Source of the DNA: Caproicibacterium amylolyticum
Lineage (GTDB): Bacteria; Bacillota; Clostridia; Oscillospirales; Acutalibacteraceae
Assembly: GCF_014467055.1 (NCBI RefSeq)
Contig: NZ_CP060696.1
Coordinates: forward strand, 620,001-684,000
Reading direction: 5' to 3'
DNA: 64,000 bases
In this document: positions 15,365-24,095 of the stretch, piece by piece
Layout: each line of letters starts with the position of its first letter
How positions within the stretch are numbered: position 1 is the first letter of the stretch
Translations under genes and position numbers: made by a program
The notes under the pieces: model-generated
What the model was told of the DNA's origin: nothing
Databases searched by the model: none
The model's input: only the letters and a program-made list of their open reading frames with translations

Positions 15365-15895
15365 ATGTTTGTTGAAACGGAAAGGACATTTCTGCGGAAT
15401 TTTATAGAAAGTGATTTACAGGATGTCTGGGAGTATTCCAGTCAGGATGGTGTCGGAGAAGCAGCCGGATGGCTGCATCATCATACGATTGCAGAAACCC
15501 GTGCTGCACTTGCCAAAGATATACAGAATCGCAGCAAGTATGCGATTGTTCTGCGTAAGAACAAAAAAGCAATTGGGTACCTTGCGGTAAATGAAGATTC
15601 CGAGGACCATCGGGCAGACACAAAAGAACTTGGCTGTGTGCTGAACCGTGCCTATCAGCGGCAGGGAATCATGACGGAGGTCATCCGTGCAGTTTTAGAA
15701 GAGCTTTTTTCTCAGGAGATTACATATGTGTACGCCTGCTGCTTTCAGGAAAATACTGCTTCCAAACACATGATTGAAAAGTGCGGTTTTTCTTTTGAGC
15801 AGGAAGGTACATATTATGCTAAGCCACTGCAGAAAGAGTTTAAAAGTTTTGAGTATTTATGGACCAAGGAACGCTGGATTAACGAACATTCTTAA
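15365..15895 (+). CDS. RimJ/RimL-type N-acetyltransferase
   Basis: A 176-residue GNAT protein of the acetyltransf_3 group, the type that acetylates ribosomal protein N-termini or small amines. It opens with the characteristic TERTFLRNFIESDLQDVWEY. The acetyl-CoA loop is NRAYQRQGIMTEVIRAVLEELF, and NTASKHMIEKCGFSFEQEGTYY forms motif B. It follows the first GNAT gene by 22 bases with AAGGAAAAA before ATG 15365, so the two form an operon with mutY. The substrate cannot be assigned. Confidence 0.85.
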   Translation: MFVETERTFLRNFIESDLQDVWEYSSQDGVGEAAGWLHHHTIAETRAALAKDIQNRSKYAIVLRKNKKAIGYLAVNEDSEDHRADTKELGCVLNRAYQRQGIMTEVIRAVLEELFSQEITYVYACCFQENTASKHMIEKCGFSFEQEGTYYAKPLQKEFKSFEYLWTKERWINEHS

Positions 15896-15987
15896 AAGTT
15901 CGTGATGGCGGCAAATTTGTATTGATTTTTGGTATGAAAAAGGAAGAATATGAAAGAATACAGATAAAGGAAAGAAGGTGCAGGAAA

Positions 15988-16749
15988 ATGTCGGAAGAAA
16001 ACAGATTTGCAGTGCTGATTGATGCGGACAATGTTTCTGGAAAGTATATCCGATACATTTTAGATGAAATCAGCAATGACGGCGTTGCAACCTACAAGCG
16101 GATTTACGGCGACTGGACAAAGCCGTCACTCGCATCGTGGAAAAGTGTGCTGCTGGAAAATTCAATTATTCCTTTTCAGCAGTACGGCTATACCACTGGA
16201 AAAGGTTCAACAGATTCCGCGATGATTATCGATGCTATGGATATTTTATACTCCGGCCATGTAGATGGTTTTTGCCTGGTTTCCAGTGACAGCGACTTTA
16301 CCCGCCTGGCTGCCCGGCTGCGGGAAAGCGGCATGGTGGTGATTGGTATGGGCGAAAAGAAAACACCGGATGCCTTTATTGCTGCCTGCAACAAATTTCG
16401 CTATTTGGAAGTTTTGGCACAGCAGGCAGAAGAGAATGAAAAAGAAGAAGACGAAGCGGCAAAGCCGGAAATGGTGCCGCCGGACAAGGTGATTAACACC
16501 ATCTATAATATGGTGCGGGACAATGCGGACGAGGACGGCCGCGTACTGATTGGTGACGTAGGAAACATGTTGGTGCGCCGCTATCCTGATTTTGATGTGC
16601 GGAATTACGGCTTTAAAAAGCTGAGCCTTTTCATCCGCTCACTGGATATGTTTGAGGTCGTCAGTGTGACAGCTGAAAACGGCCGCAACCGTATTTTTTA
16701 TGTTACAGAAAAACCCGGCCGCCAGAAGAAACCAAAGATTCATGTATGA
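15988..16749 (+). CDS. NYN-domain nuclease-like protein with OST-HTH/LOTUS domain
   Basis: A 253-residue protein pairing a PIN-like NYN domain (residues 5-145) with a C-terminal winged-helix OST-HTH domain (about 165-245). The acidic metal-binding set is intact: IDADN (11-15), GSTDSAMIIDAMD and SSDSDFTRLA. A Glu/Lys linker (AEENEKEEDEAAKPE) separates the domains. In bacteria this LabA-like architecture is widespread but poorly characterised; RNA binding or cleavage is inferred from the folds. The start is ATG 15988 after AAGGTGCAGG; the in-frame ATG at 15922 lacks a Shine-Dalgarno. Confidence 0.85.
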   Translation: MSEENRFAVLIDADNVSGKYIRYILDEISNDGVATYKRIYGDWTKPSLASWKSVLLENSIIPFQQYGYTTGKGSTDSAMIIDAMDILYSGHVDGFCLVSSDSDFTRLAARLRESGMVVIGMGEKKTPDAFIAACNKFRYLEVLAQQAEENEKEEDEAAKPEMVPPDKVINTIYNMVRDNADEDGRVLIGDVGNMLVRRYPDFDVRNYGFKKLSLFIRSLDMFEVVSVTAENGRNRIFYVTEKPGRQKKPKIHV

Positions 16750-16840
16750 GCACTGCTCCTAAATCATATAAAAATGAAGGGAACCTACAAAACTGTATAC
16801 AGGTGTAACAATTCTTTAACTGGAATTTATGTCCTGCAGT

Positions 16841-16849
16841 TGTTATAAT
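16841..16849 (+). promoter_or_regulatory. Extended -10 promoter of the deacetylase gene
   Basis: TGT-TATAAT (TGn extended -10 with consensus hexamer 16844-16849); the -35 (TGGAAT at 16821-16826, 17-base spacing) is weak. Confidence 0.5.
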
Positions 16850-16919
16850 GGATTATGGTAAACCAAGGACGAAAAAACAGTTTTTTGTCCATTCACAGTG
16901 ACGGAAGAGGGAGTTAGAA

Positions 16920-18032
16920 ATGTCTTATCACAAGCGAATGAGTGCCCGCGAGCGCCGGAAGCAGATACATAGGCGCCATGCGGCAATCGTTGCTGTCTGC
17001 ATTGTGTTGGTCATCGCACTTGTTGGCGGTACCTATGGGGTAACGCGGCTGCTGCTGCACCAATCACAGCCAGTCAATTCTGTCAGCTCTGTGGCATCTG
17101 CAGCAAAGCCGGCAGCTTCATCTTCGGAAGTGCCAGCTGCTTCCACTGGTGATCCAACCAAAGCTGGAGAAGCCTTTGAGGTCGGCAAAACCGGTCTGAC
17201 CGGCTACGAAGTAAAGTATCCGAATCTTTACGCAAGAAAGAAAATCGGCCAGTGGAAAAATGCAGAGGACAAAGTGGTGTACCTGACTTTTGACGATGGC
17301 CCAAGTTCCTTGACACCGCAGCTGCTGGAAGTCCTGAAAAAGAATAATGTAAAGGCTACGTTTTTCCTGACAAATCAGCCGGAACAGCGGCGCGATATGC
17401 ATTATATTAAAGATATTTATGAGGCAGGCTGTGTTTGTGCAGTGCACAGCTCCTGCCACAACTATAAAAAGATTTACGCTTCTGTAGATGCTTTCCTGGC
17501 AGATTTCAATGAAATGTATGAGATTATTCAAAAGCAGACCAACGGTCACGCCGCTCCCTTTTTCCGCTTTCCCGGCGGCAGCAACAATCCCCAGATGACT
17601 GCCAGCGTGCGGCAGGGCATTATCAAGGAAATGACACGCCGCGGGTTCTTCTTCTATGACTGGGATATTGATTCCTACGATGCCATGGGTGCAGACGCAA
17701 ATGCGATTTATGCCAATGTAACAAAGGGCATAAGCAACGGCGGCAATATTCCGCTGATGCACAATACTGCCGTGAAAAAAGCGACACTCAGCCAGATCGG
17801 GAACATCATTCAGTATGGGGTGCAGAACGGCTACACTTTTAAGCCGCTGGATGGTACACTTGACCCCAGCATGTACTGCTTTTCCAATCAGATTTTTATA
17901 CCGCTTCTGAAAGATAATCCGAACTTTAAGCTAAGTGATAAGCACGAAGCGCGCTTTGCTTCCCTGCTTGGTATTTCCTCCGTATCAACGTCTTCCACAG
18001 CCGCTTCCTCTGCGCCTCTTGGCGGACAATAA
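16920..18032 (+). CDS. Membrane-anchored polysaccharide deacetylase
   Basis: A 370-residue type II membrane protein. A basic N-terminus and a transmembrane helix (about 21-46) are followed by a Ser/Ala/Pro linker (50-80) and a NodB deacetylase domain outside the cell. Carbohydrate-esterase-4 motifs: TFDDGP (123-128; D125 base, D126 metal), HSSCH (H176 and H180, metal) and RFPGGSNN. Relatives remove acetyl groups from peptidoglycan sugars, giving lysozyme resistance or cortex maturation. GGAAGAGGGAG precedes ATG 16920. It is monocistronic, with a promoter and a strong terminator. Confidence 0.9.
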   Translation: MSYHKRMSARERRKQIHRRHAAIVAVCIVLVIALVGGTYGVTRLLLHQSQPVNSVSSVASAAKPAASSSEVPAASTGDPTKAGEAFEVGKTGLTGYEVKYPNLYARKKIGQWKNAEDKVVYLTFDDGPSSLTPQLLEVLKKNNVKATFFLTNQPEQRRDMHYIKDIYEAGCVCAVHSSCHNYKKIYASVDAFLADFNEMYEIIQKQTNGHAAPFFRFPGGSNNPQMTASVRQGIIKEMTRRGFFFYDWDIDSYDAMGADANAIYANVTKGISNGGNIPLMHNTAVKKATLSQIGNIIQYGVQNGYTFKPLDGTLDPSMYCFSNQIFIPLLKDNPNFKLSDKHEARFASLLGISSVSTSSTAASSAPLGGQ

Positions 18033-18045
18033 TTCTGTATTTGAA

Positions 18046-18088
18046 AAAATCCACCGCTGTGCTTTAAAACAACAGCGGTGGATTTTTT
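18046..18088 (+). terminator. Terminator after deacetylase gene
   Basis: Stem AAATCCACCGCTGT with ACAGCGGTGGATTT followed by a T-run. Confidence 0.9.
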
Positions 18089-18173
18089 TATGAGAATTAC
18101 TATTAAAATTATATTAGCTATAAATTATATAGTTAAAGAGCAAAAAGACTTTTGCAAAATTACAAACAAATTC

Positions 18174-18249
18174 TTGTATCTTGCAGAAAAACATGGTATC
18201 ATTGTTTTGTTTGTTAAAACTAAATTAAGTTTATGTTAAAATCTTAACT
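18174..18249 (+). promoter_or_regulatory. Phosphate transporter promoter with Pho-box-like repeats
   Basis: TTGTAT (18174-18179), 17 bases, TATCAT (18197-18202). Downstream, TTAAAA (18214), TTAAGT (18225) and TTAAAA (18236) recur at exact 11-bp spacing, the layout of PhoP-type direct repeats, then TTAACT at 18244. Regulator assignment is inference. Confidence 0.5.
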
Positions 18250-18272
18250 TGGCAAGGAGAAATCGATCTGCT

Positions 18273-19331
18273 ATGACGATTACTTTTTCCGACTTCCTGC
18301 AGCAGCTAATCAGCAGCCCACCATTTTTAATTACGGTGGTGCTCATTCTTTCCGCAATTATCGTTAACGGCGGAACAGATGCACCAAATGCGATAGCGAC
18401 CTGCGTGTCCACCCGTTCCATGGCGCCGAAGGCGGCCGTTGTCATGGCGGCAGTCTTTAACCTGCTGGGCATTATTGTGATGACAAAGCTGTGCCCATCG
18501 GTGGCCGAAACGATTTACAAAATGGTGGACTTTGGCAGTGATACACACAATGCCTTGATTGCTGTGTGTTCGGCAATGATTGCAATCGTTGTTTGGGGTG
18601 CCGCAGCGTGGTTTATCGGCATTCCCACCAGTCAGAGTCATTCCCTGATCGCGGGATTGACTGGAGCGGCAATCGCGGTACACAATGGTGTTTCCGGCAT
18701 CAATGGCGGTGAATGGATCAAGGTACTGTATGGTTTGGTGCTTTCCGCTGGACTGGGCTTTGGGCTCGGCTGGGTTTTGTCTAAGCTGACAGCGGGTATT
18801 TGCCGGAACATGGACCGTCGGCGTACAACCGGTTTTTTCCGCAACGCGCAGGTCTTTGGCGGTGCGCTGATGGCATTTATGCATGGTGCGCAGGATGGAC
18901 AAAAGTTTATCAGCGTGTTTATGCTGGGGCTGCTGCTGGTAAACGGAAAGAACGCGGGTGCCAACGGCATGATGCAGATTCCGTTCTGGATGATGGTTTT
19001 GTGTGCAATCGTTATGGCAACAGGCACAGCAGTTGCCGGTTCCCGCATCATCAAATCTGTTGGTATGAGCATGGTAAAGCTTGAACGCTACCAGGGTTTT
19101 GCGGCAAACGTGGCTGGCGCAATCTGCCTGCTGATTTCGAATCTGACCGGCTGGCCGGTCAGCACCACCCACACTAACACCACTGCGGTAATGGGTGTGG
19201 GTGCTTCCAAGCGGATGTCGGCGGTTAACTGGGGCGTTGCCAAGGATATGGCTCTGACGTGGATCTTGACTTTCCCTGGCTGCGGTTTGATTGGCTTTAT
19301 TGTGGCGAAGGTGTGCCTTGCAATTTTCTAA
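18273..19331 (+). CDS. pit: Low-affinity inorganic phosphate transporter, PiT family
   Basis: A 352-residue integral membrane permease moving phosphate (often as a metal-phosphate complex) with H+ or Na+. Both PiT signature halves are present: NGGTDAPNAIATCVSTRSM near the N-terminus and the inverted-repeat copy FMHGAQDGQKFISVF. GIPTSQSHSLIAGLTGA and GWPVSTTHTNTTAVMGVG are the paired second motifs. About ten hydrophobic helices are visible. I chose ATG 18273, about 12 bases from AAGGAG; TTG 18249 precedes that Shine-Dalgarno and is unlikely. The DUF47 partner follows by 70 bases. Confidence 0.93.
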   Translation: MTITFSDFLQQLISSPPFLITVVLILSAIIVNGGTDAPNAIATCVSTRSMAPKAAVVMAAVFNLLGIIVMTKLCPSVAETIYKMVDFGSDTHNALIAVCSAMIAIVVWGAAAWFIGIPTSQSHSLIAGLTGAAIAVHNGVSGINGGEWIKVLYGLVLSAGLGFGLGWVLSKLTAGICRNMDRRRTTGFFRNAQVFGGALMAFMHGAQDGQKFISVFMLGLLLVNGKNAGANGMMQIPFWMMVLCAIVMATGTAVAGSRIIKSVGMSMVKLERYQGFAANVAGAICLLISNLTGWPVSTTHTNTTAVMGVGASKRMSAVNWGVAKDMALTWILTFPGCGLIGFIVAKVCLAIF

Positions 19332-19400
19332 TGAATGGAATTACTAAACTTTACATAGTGACTATGACAGAAGCAAACAAATGAAGGAGCGTTATTCAAC

Positions 19401-20021
19401 GTGGCGAAAAAAAAGAGTCCTTACTATGATGGCTTTGTCACTCAGAACAGCTACTGCTGCAAAGCGGCTGCAACCCTGCAGGAAGTCCTAAATCATTTTG
19501 ATCCTGAAGTGCTGCCGCAGAAGCGCGAGGAAATGCATGCGATTGAGCATGATGCTGACAGTACAAAGCACAAGATGATGGAGCAGCTGGCACGTGAATT
19601 CATTACCCCGATTGAGCGTGAGGATATCATTGAACTTGCGCAGGCAATCGATGATGTAACAGACAACATTGAAGATGTGCTGATGCGTATGTATATGTAT
19701 CATATGCAGGAGGTACGTCCGGAAGCACGCCAGTTTGCAGAGCTGATCGTGAAGTGCTGCGGCAATCTGCAGGAAGTACTTTCCGAATTTCACAACTTCC
19801 AAAAGGATACAAAAATCCACGAACGTGTTGTAGAAGTCAATAGTTTGGAAGAAGAGGGTGACCGCTTGTATGTGGCAACGGTACATCAACTGTACGGTGA
19901 AGAAGGGGAGCCTTCCGTAAAAATCGGCTGGGTGCGTACCTTTGACTGTCTGGAAGAGTGCTGCGATGCCTGCGAGCACGTTGCAAACTTAGTGGAAAGC
20001 ATTATTATGAAAAATAGTTAA
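19401..20021 (+). CDS. DUF47 (PhoU-like) protein, PiT partner
   Basis: A 206-residue, all-helical cytoplasmic protein of the DUF47/TIGR00153 family, related to PhoU. It carries the acidic metal-binding signatures E-x-x-AD (AIEHDADSTKHKM) and DDVTDNIED. Such genes typically sit beside pit and modulate phosphate uptake. Here the order is pit then DUF47, the reverse of the common arrangement. GTG 19401 follows GAAGGAG. A terminator follows directly. Confidence 0.9.
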   Translation: MAKKKSPYYDGFVTQNSYCCKAAATLQEVLNHFDPEVLPQKREEMHAIEHDADSTKHKMMEQLAREFITPIEREDIIELAQAIDDVTDNIEDVLMRMYMYHMQEVRPEARQFAELIVKCCGNLQEVLSEFHNFQKDTKIHERVVEVNSLEEEGDRLYVATVHQLYGEEGEPSVKIGWVRTFDCLEECCDACEHVANLVESIIMKNS

Positions 20022-20029
20022 AAATCAGG

Positions 20030-20060
20030 AAGGCTCTGCTTTTTGGCAGTGCCTTTTTTT
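20030..20060 (+). terminator. Terminator of pit-DUF47 operon
   Basis: AAGGC-T-CTGC (20030-20039) pairs with GCAG-T-GCCTT (20046-20055), then a T-run. Confidence 0.8.
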
Positions 20061-20149
20061 GCGGGCATCTTTTCAAATGTCGAAAGAAGGTATATGATAG
20101 AAAAGCCGTCTGCCTTTTGCGGATACATTTATAATACAGCAATCCATGG

Positions 20150-20262
20150 GATTTACAAATGCCTTGGCTTGCAGCCCACCTTTTTCCAGAGGCAGGAACC
20201 CGTCAGCCTATTTCGCAAACGATTCCCCCCTGTTAGGGGAATCATCCCTAAGCGTTTTCTAA
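20150..20262 (+). repeat. Dispersed intergenic repeat, copy R2 (partial)
   Basis: GGCTTGCAGCCCACCT followed by CCAGAGGCAGGAACCC and TAGGGGAATCATCCCTAAG resembles the internal module at 58.62-58.69 kb. It fills the gap before the second MATE gene; no promoter is obvious. Confidence 0.6.
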
Positions 20263-20373
20263 GAATATCATGTTGGGGTAGGCGGGCGATGGAAAGTGTT
20301 TTTTAACATGTATGCAGATAGTTGCAAGCAGGCGGCACGTAAGGAACAGGATGGGCAGAAAGGAGCAAAGAAC

Positions 20374-21783
20374 TTGAAATTTCAGTTTTTGCGGCAGAAT
20401 GGGGAACAGCGCCGAGACATGATTTTAAACGGCAGTATTCCGCGTTCCCTGTTTATGCTGGCACTTCCGACTTTGATGATGGGCATTGTGCAGTCAATGA
20501 TGCCATTGACAGACGGCCTTTTCATCAACAATGTAGCGGGTACGCTGGTGGCCAGCGCGGTGACTTACTGCCAGCCGATTTTGAACATGGCAGTGGCGCT
20601 GTCACAGGGAATCGGCGCGGCAGCTATGGCCATGATTGGGCAGGCAAACGGGCGCGGAGAAACAGACGAAGCGAAGCACATTTCTACACAGGTCATGGTG
20701 TTCTCCTTTATTCTGGGGCTTTGCCTGGTGCCGGTCATGGTCATTGTGGCGTTTCCGATTTCTGCCAATGTGACACCGGAAATTTCCCGAAATGTATTCC
20801 TTTATATAGCGTTAAATGCGGCGGTGCTGCCGTTTTCTTTTTTGGAATCCATTTATAATGCCATCAAGAATTCCAGTGGCAAACCGGAAGCGACTTTTAT
20901 CCGTATGCTGATGATGCTGACACTCAAAATCATTTTTAACTGTATCTTCATTGTGTGGCTGCGTTTGGGCATTATCGGCTGCGTGCTGGCTTCCCTGGGC
21001 GCAAATGTGATCGTTAGTATCTGGATGTACTTTGAACTGTTTGTCCACGACAGCGAGGATAAACTGATTTTAAAAGGATTCCACTTCGATCGGAATGTTC
21101 TGCACCCGTTGATACATATCGGAATACCATCCATGATCACCAGTGTTATGCTGCAGATAGGATTTTTTCTAATCAACAATGAAGTGCAGAAATATGGTGC
21201 AGTGGTGCTCAATGGGCAGGGAATTGCTAATAACATTACCAACATCTGTTTTAACCTGCCGTCCGCCTTTGGTTCCGCGGTTACAACGATGGTCAGCATG
21301 AATGTTGGCGCTGGGCAAAGTCGCCACGCACGAAAGTGTATGTGGACAGGGTGCTTGTTCAGCGTGATTACGGCAATTTTAATCATTGCAATCGTTATTC
21401 CGCTTTCACCGTATCTGACGGTACTGTTTACGCGTGAACCGGAGGTGCTGAACATCGCTAACCGTGCACTGCACATCTACACGTACTCTGTTGTTGGCTT
21501 TGGTGTTTGTATGGTGGAACAGGGTGCGTTTATCGGGTTAGGGCGGACGAAAGTGCCTATGATTGTCGGTTTCCTGCGCATCTGGGCGTTGCGGTATGTA
21601 TTTATCTTATGTACGGAGTCTTTCCTGACCTTTTATTCGGTGTTCTGGGGTAATTTGTTTTCCAATTATATGGCGGCGGCTATCAGTACACTGCTCATCA
21701 TGCATGTAAGCTGGAAAAGTGCACTGGACGGTGGGGAGGAAGAACCGAAAAAACATTTTTCCCTGCACTTTAGAAAACATTAA
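20374..21783 (+). CDS. MATE family efflux transporter
   Basis: A 469-residue, twelve-helix MATE exporter. The first half begins IPRSLFMLALPTLMMGIVQSMMPLTDGLFINN and the second at VLHPLIHIGIPSMITSVMLQIGFF, the usual two-bundle layout. It is not closely similar to the MATE fragment at the window start. TTG 20374 is 8 bases behind AAAGGAGC; an earlier in-frame ATG (20296) would add 26 poorly conserved residues. The substrate is unknown. Confidence 0.9.
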   Translation: MKFQFLRQNGEQRRDMILNGSIPRSLFMLALPTLMMGIVQSMMPLTDGLFINNVAGTLVASAVTYCQPILNMAVALSQGIGAAAMAMIGQANGRGETDEAKHISTQVMVFSFILGLCLVPVMVIVAFPISANVTPEISRNVFLYIALNAAVLPFSFLESIYNAIKNSSGKPEATFIRMLMMLTLKIIFNCIFIVWLRLGIIGCVLASLGANVIVSIWMYFELFVHDSEDKLILKGFHFDRNVLHPLIHIGIPSMITSVMLQIGFFLINNEVQKYGAVVLNGQGIANNITNICFNLPSAFGSAVTTMVSMNVGAGQSRHARKCMWTGCLFSVITAILIIAIVIPLSPYLTVLFTREPEVLNIANRALHIYTYSVVGFGVCMVEQGAFIGLGRTKVPMIVGFLRIWALRYVFILCTESFLTFYSVFWGNLFSNYMAAAISTLLIMHVSWKSALDGGEEEPKKHFSLHFRKH

Positions 21784-21785
21784 AA

Positions 21786-21835
21786 AAAGCCTTTCGGCAG
21801 ACGGCTCGGTTGAGTGGTTTGCCGAAAGGTTTTTT
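21786..21835. terminator. Bidirectional terminator
   Basis: CCTTTCGGC (21790-21798) with GCCGAAAGG (21821-21829), A-run before and T-run after; shared by the MATE gene and the convergent HAD gene. Confidence 0.85.
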
Positions 21836-21838
21836 GTT

Positions 21839-22459
21839 TTACCATTGTATACCAACGTGGTGCAGGTCATTTTCCAGAGCGGAAAAATTCCGTTTGTACT
21901 GGTGCGTGTGTAATCCGAGTTTTGCGGCGGTTTGAATGTTCTCCGTATTGTCGTCAATAAAAAAACATTCATCCGGTTTTAAGGAATAACGGGAAAGCAG
22001 AGTGTGAAAAATAGCTTCACCGGGTTTTATCTGCTGCACATCAGCTGAGTAAACAGCGCCGTCTATGATTGTAAAAGCCGGAATACGGTGGCTGTAAACG
22101 TGCAGACGTACACCAGTATTGCTGAGTATGTAAATACCATAGCCTGCCTCGTGTAGTGCTAGTGCCAAACTGTTCGTTTCCGGAATTGGACGAATGTAGG
22201 ACTGCCATCCGTAAAAAAGTTCACGTGCTGGTTTTTGCAGACGTTCAGGAAGCTTGGGCAGCATTTTGGCGAGCGCCTCTGATTCAGTGATCCTTCCCTC
22301 ATCCAACTGCAGCCAGGTGTCTTCGCCAAACAGAACTCTTGTAACCAGTTTGCAGTCTTCTGTTTCCTGCCCGCCGGGCAGAAAGGCGGCAGTATAGCGT
22401 TCGGGGCAATAATCAATCAAAACTTGTCCCATATCAAAAATAATATTTTTCACAGCCAT
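21839..22459 (-). CDS. HAD-superfamily (subfamily IA) hydrolase
   Basis: A 206-residue phosphatase-like protein. Motif I reads IFDMGQVLIDY: nucleophile Asp is kept, and Gly replaces the second Asp as in the YihX-type FDxGxV group. Motif II is in ILSNTGVR, the motif III Lys in KPGEAIFH and motif IV in CFFIDDNTENI. YihX-like enzymes dephosphorylate sugar phosphates such as glucose-1-phosphate; the substrate here is unproven. ATG 22459 lies 8 bases after AGGAGG. Confidence 0.85.
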   Translation of the reverse strand: MAVKNIIFDMGQVLIDYCPERYTAAFLPGGQETEDCKLVTRVLFGEDTWLQLDEGRITESEALAKMLPKLPERLQKPARELFYGWQSYIRPIPETNSLALALHEAGYGIYILSNTGVRLHVYSHRIPAFTIIDGAVYSADVQQIKPGEAIFHTLLSRYSLKPDECFFIDDNTENIQTAAKLGLHTHQYKRNFSALENDLHHVGIQW

Positions 22460-22644
22460 TGAAGCAGCCTCCTTATGCGACATATTAAAGCAAAAATCAT
22501 TTTTTGGAATAGTATGATTGTAGCACAGGTGAAAAATATAGTAAAGACAAGGGAACAAGACGTTTACAGTTTGATATATTTGAAAATGAGAATTGTCTAT
22601 TTCTTATGCATATTTACAAAATTTTTATTTCATCATTTTTTGCC

Positions 22645-22673
22645 TTGCGGCAGCAGGGTAATTGTGGTATATT
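22645..22673 (+). promoter_or_regulatory. Promoter of secreted protein gene
   Basis: TTGCGG (22645-22650), 17 bases, TATATT (22668-22673). Confidence 0.5.
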
Positions 22674-22744
22674 TGTTTCAGATAGATTATTATAGCAAGC
22701 ATAAAATATGTGACTGCGTCACTGAGCGTTTCGGGGGTAGCAAA

Positions 22745-23764
22745 ATGAACTTAACTGGAAAAAGAGTTTTTGCCGTAATAACTGCAGCTGTTTTAGCCGG
22801 TGCTGTGTCTACCATGGGCACATTTGCTGCTGATGGCCTTCATACAAACACACTGGTTCAGGAATCATCCGCTTCGTACCGCATGACTGTTCCGGCTTCT
22901 GGCGTCGGGTATACTACTTCTGTAACCGGAAGCAGTGTTGTGGCTGGAGAGAGCTTTGAACTGCGCGTCGCACTGAAAACCGGTTTCCAGAAACAGGAAC
23001 CGGTTGTTCTGGCAAACGGTGTTCAGCTTTCCCCGTTGGAAAAAGACAGTACAGCACATACCTACACATATGTGATTCCGGAAGTAAATGCAGATGCTGT
23101 TTTTACAGTTTCTGCTCTGGCAGACACAGCGGTTCCGGCGGCTAGTGAGGACAGCGGTAAACCGCAGGAGGAAAACCCTGACGGTTTTCCGGTTCATTAT
23201 AATGGGAGTTCACCGGTTTCCAATCTGACCGGAGTTCAGCCGCTTTCCTGCGGCGGTCTGCTTACCTTTAAGGTATACAGCAAAACAGCGCCGCAGAAGG
23301 TGAGCTGCGGCAACGGTGCAGTTAGCAGTGTGAATGCAGCCATGAAAGCTTGGGACGAAAAAACACAGACTTCTGAATGGCAGGTGTACGGAATTGCTTC
23401 TTCCAGCCGCAGCAGCGATGACACTGGCATTTATGCACAGGTGAATGGAACGACAACAAGGCTTTTTTCTGTTAAGCTTACAAAGGCACCGTATACTTGC
23501 GACACAACTAAAAATATTTCTCTGAAGTCGGGCAAACAGTATTGGGCAAAAGTGACGGTCGCCAAGGGCACAAAAGTTTCTTATGCGGCGGGTAATGGTT
23601 CGGTCGTTTCTACTCTGGTAAAAAACGGTGGTAAACCGGCTGACCTGAAAGACGGCAATGACACCTATTACATGGGTTTGAAAGCCGTAAAAAGTGGCGA
23701 AACCGGGCTTTACCTGACAGTGAATGGTCAGAAATACTGCATGTACCGCATAACGGTTGCTTAA
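22745..23764 (+). CDS. Secreted protein sharing a domain with the 6.8 kb protein
   Basis: A 339-residue exported protein of unknown function. It has a signal peptide (MNLTGKRVFAVITAAVLAG..., cleavage near TFA-ADG). A Big/FN3-like N-terminal beta domain (about 40-125) is followed by an acidic Pro-rich linker (DSGKPQEENPDG). Two related C-terminal modules come next: about 165-250 (GGLLTFKVYSKTAPQKVSCGNGAVSS ... DDTGIYAQVNGTTTRLFSVKL) and about 255-339 (SGKQYWAKVTVAKGTKVSYAAGNG ... GETGLYLTVNGQKYCMYRITV). The second matches residues ~40-125 of the secreted protein at 6829-7683. ATG 22745 follows a GGGGG tract. There is no sorting signal. Confidence 0.75.
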   Translation: MNLTGKRVFAVITAAVLAGAVSTMGTFAADGLHTNTLVQESSASYRMTVPASGVGYTTSVTGSSVVAGESFELRVALKTGFQKQEPVVLANGVQLSPLEKDSTAHTYTYVIPEVNADAVFTVSALADTAVPAASEDSGKPQEENPDGFPVHYNGSSPVSNLTGVQPLSCGGLLTFKVYSKTAPQKVSCGNGAVSSVNAAMKAWDEKTQTSEWQVYGIASSSRSSDDTGIYAQVNGTTTRLFSVKLTKAPYTCDTTKNISLKSGKQYWAKVTVAKGTKVSYAAGNGSVVSTLVKNGGKPADLKDGNDTYYMGLKAVKSGETGLYLTVNGQKYCMYRITVA

Positions 23765-23787
23765 ACAAATAAATTCATATAACGATA

Positions 23788-23822
23788 AAAAAGGTTTGCT
23801 GTGAAAACAGCAGACCTTTTTT
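23788..23822 (+). terminator. Terminator of secreted protein gene
   Basis: AAAGGTTTGCTGT-GAAA-ACAGCAGACCTTT followed by a T-run. Confidence 0.9.
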
Positions 23823-24095
23823 ATGCTTACACATGGTACGGTATGTGTTTTAGAGATGGCTGCAAAGATTGCAGAAATGCATTGATTTATCCAGTTAGAT
23901 ATAAATAACAAAAGCAAAATTGTCAGTCAATTTTACAAATTTTAACACCTATTCATAACGCTGAGTCTAATATTGGCCAATTTTTTATTTTTAAGTCAAA
24001 AAATACTTGTGCAAATTATAAAAATGTGGTAAGATAGATTCATAGAAATAATTATCTTATTCTTAAAATTCTACAACAGTATTGGAGGGATCACT
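23823..24095 (+). promoter_or_regulatory. AT-rich stretch with chemoreceptor promoter
   Basis: No gene is seen. Near the end TTGTGC (24007-24012), 17 bases, TAAGAT (24030-24035) forms a plausible SigA promoter for the chemoreceptor; I see no SigD (CCGATAT-type) motif. Confidence 0.5.

Noticed and set aside
18090..18239. 49-codon frame MRITIKIILAINYIV... after the deacetylase terminator
   Set aside because: It starts in the terminator T-run with no ribosome site, is AT-driven and overlaps the phosphate transporter promoter.
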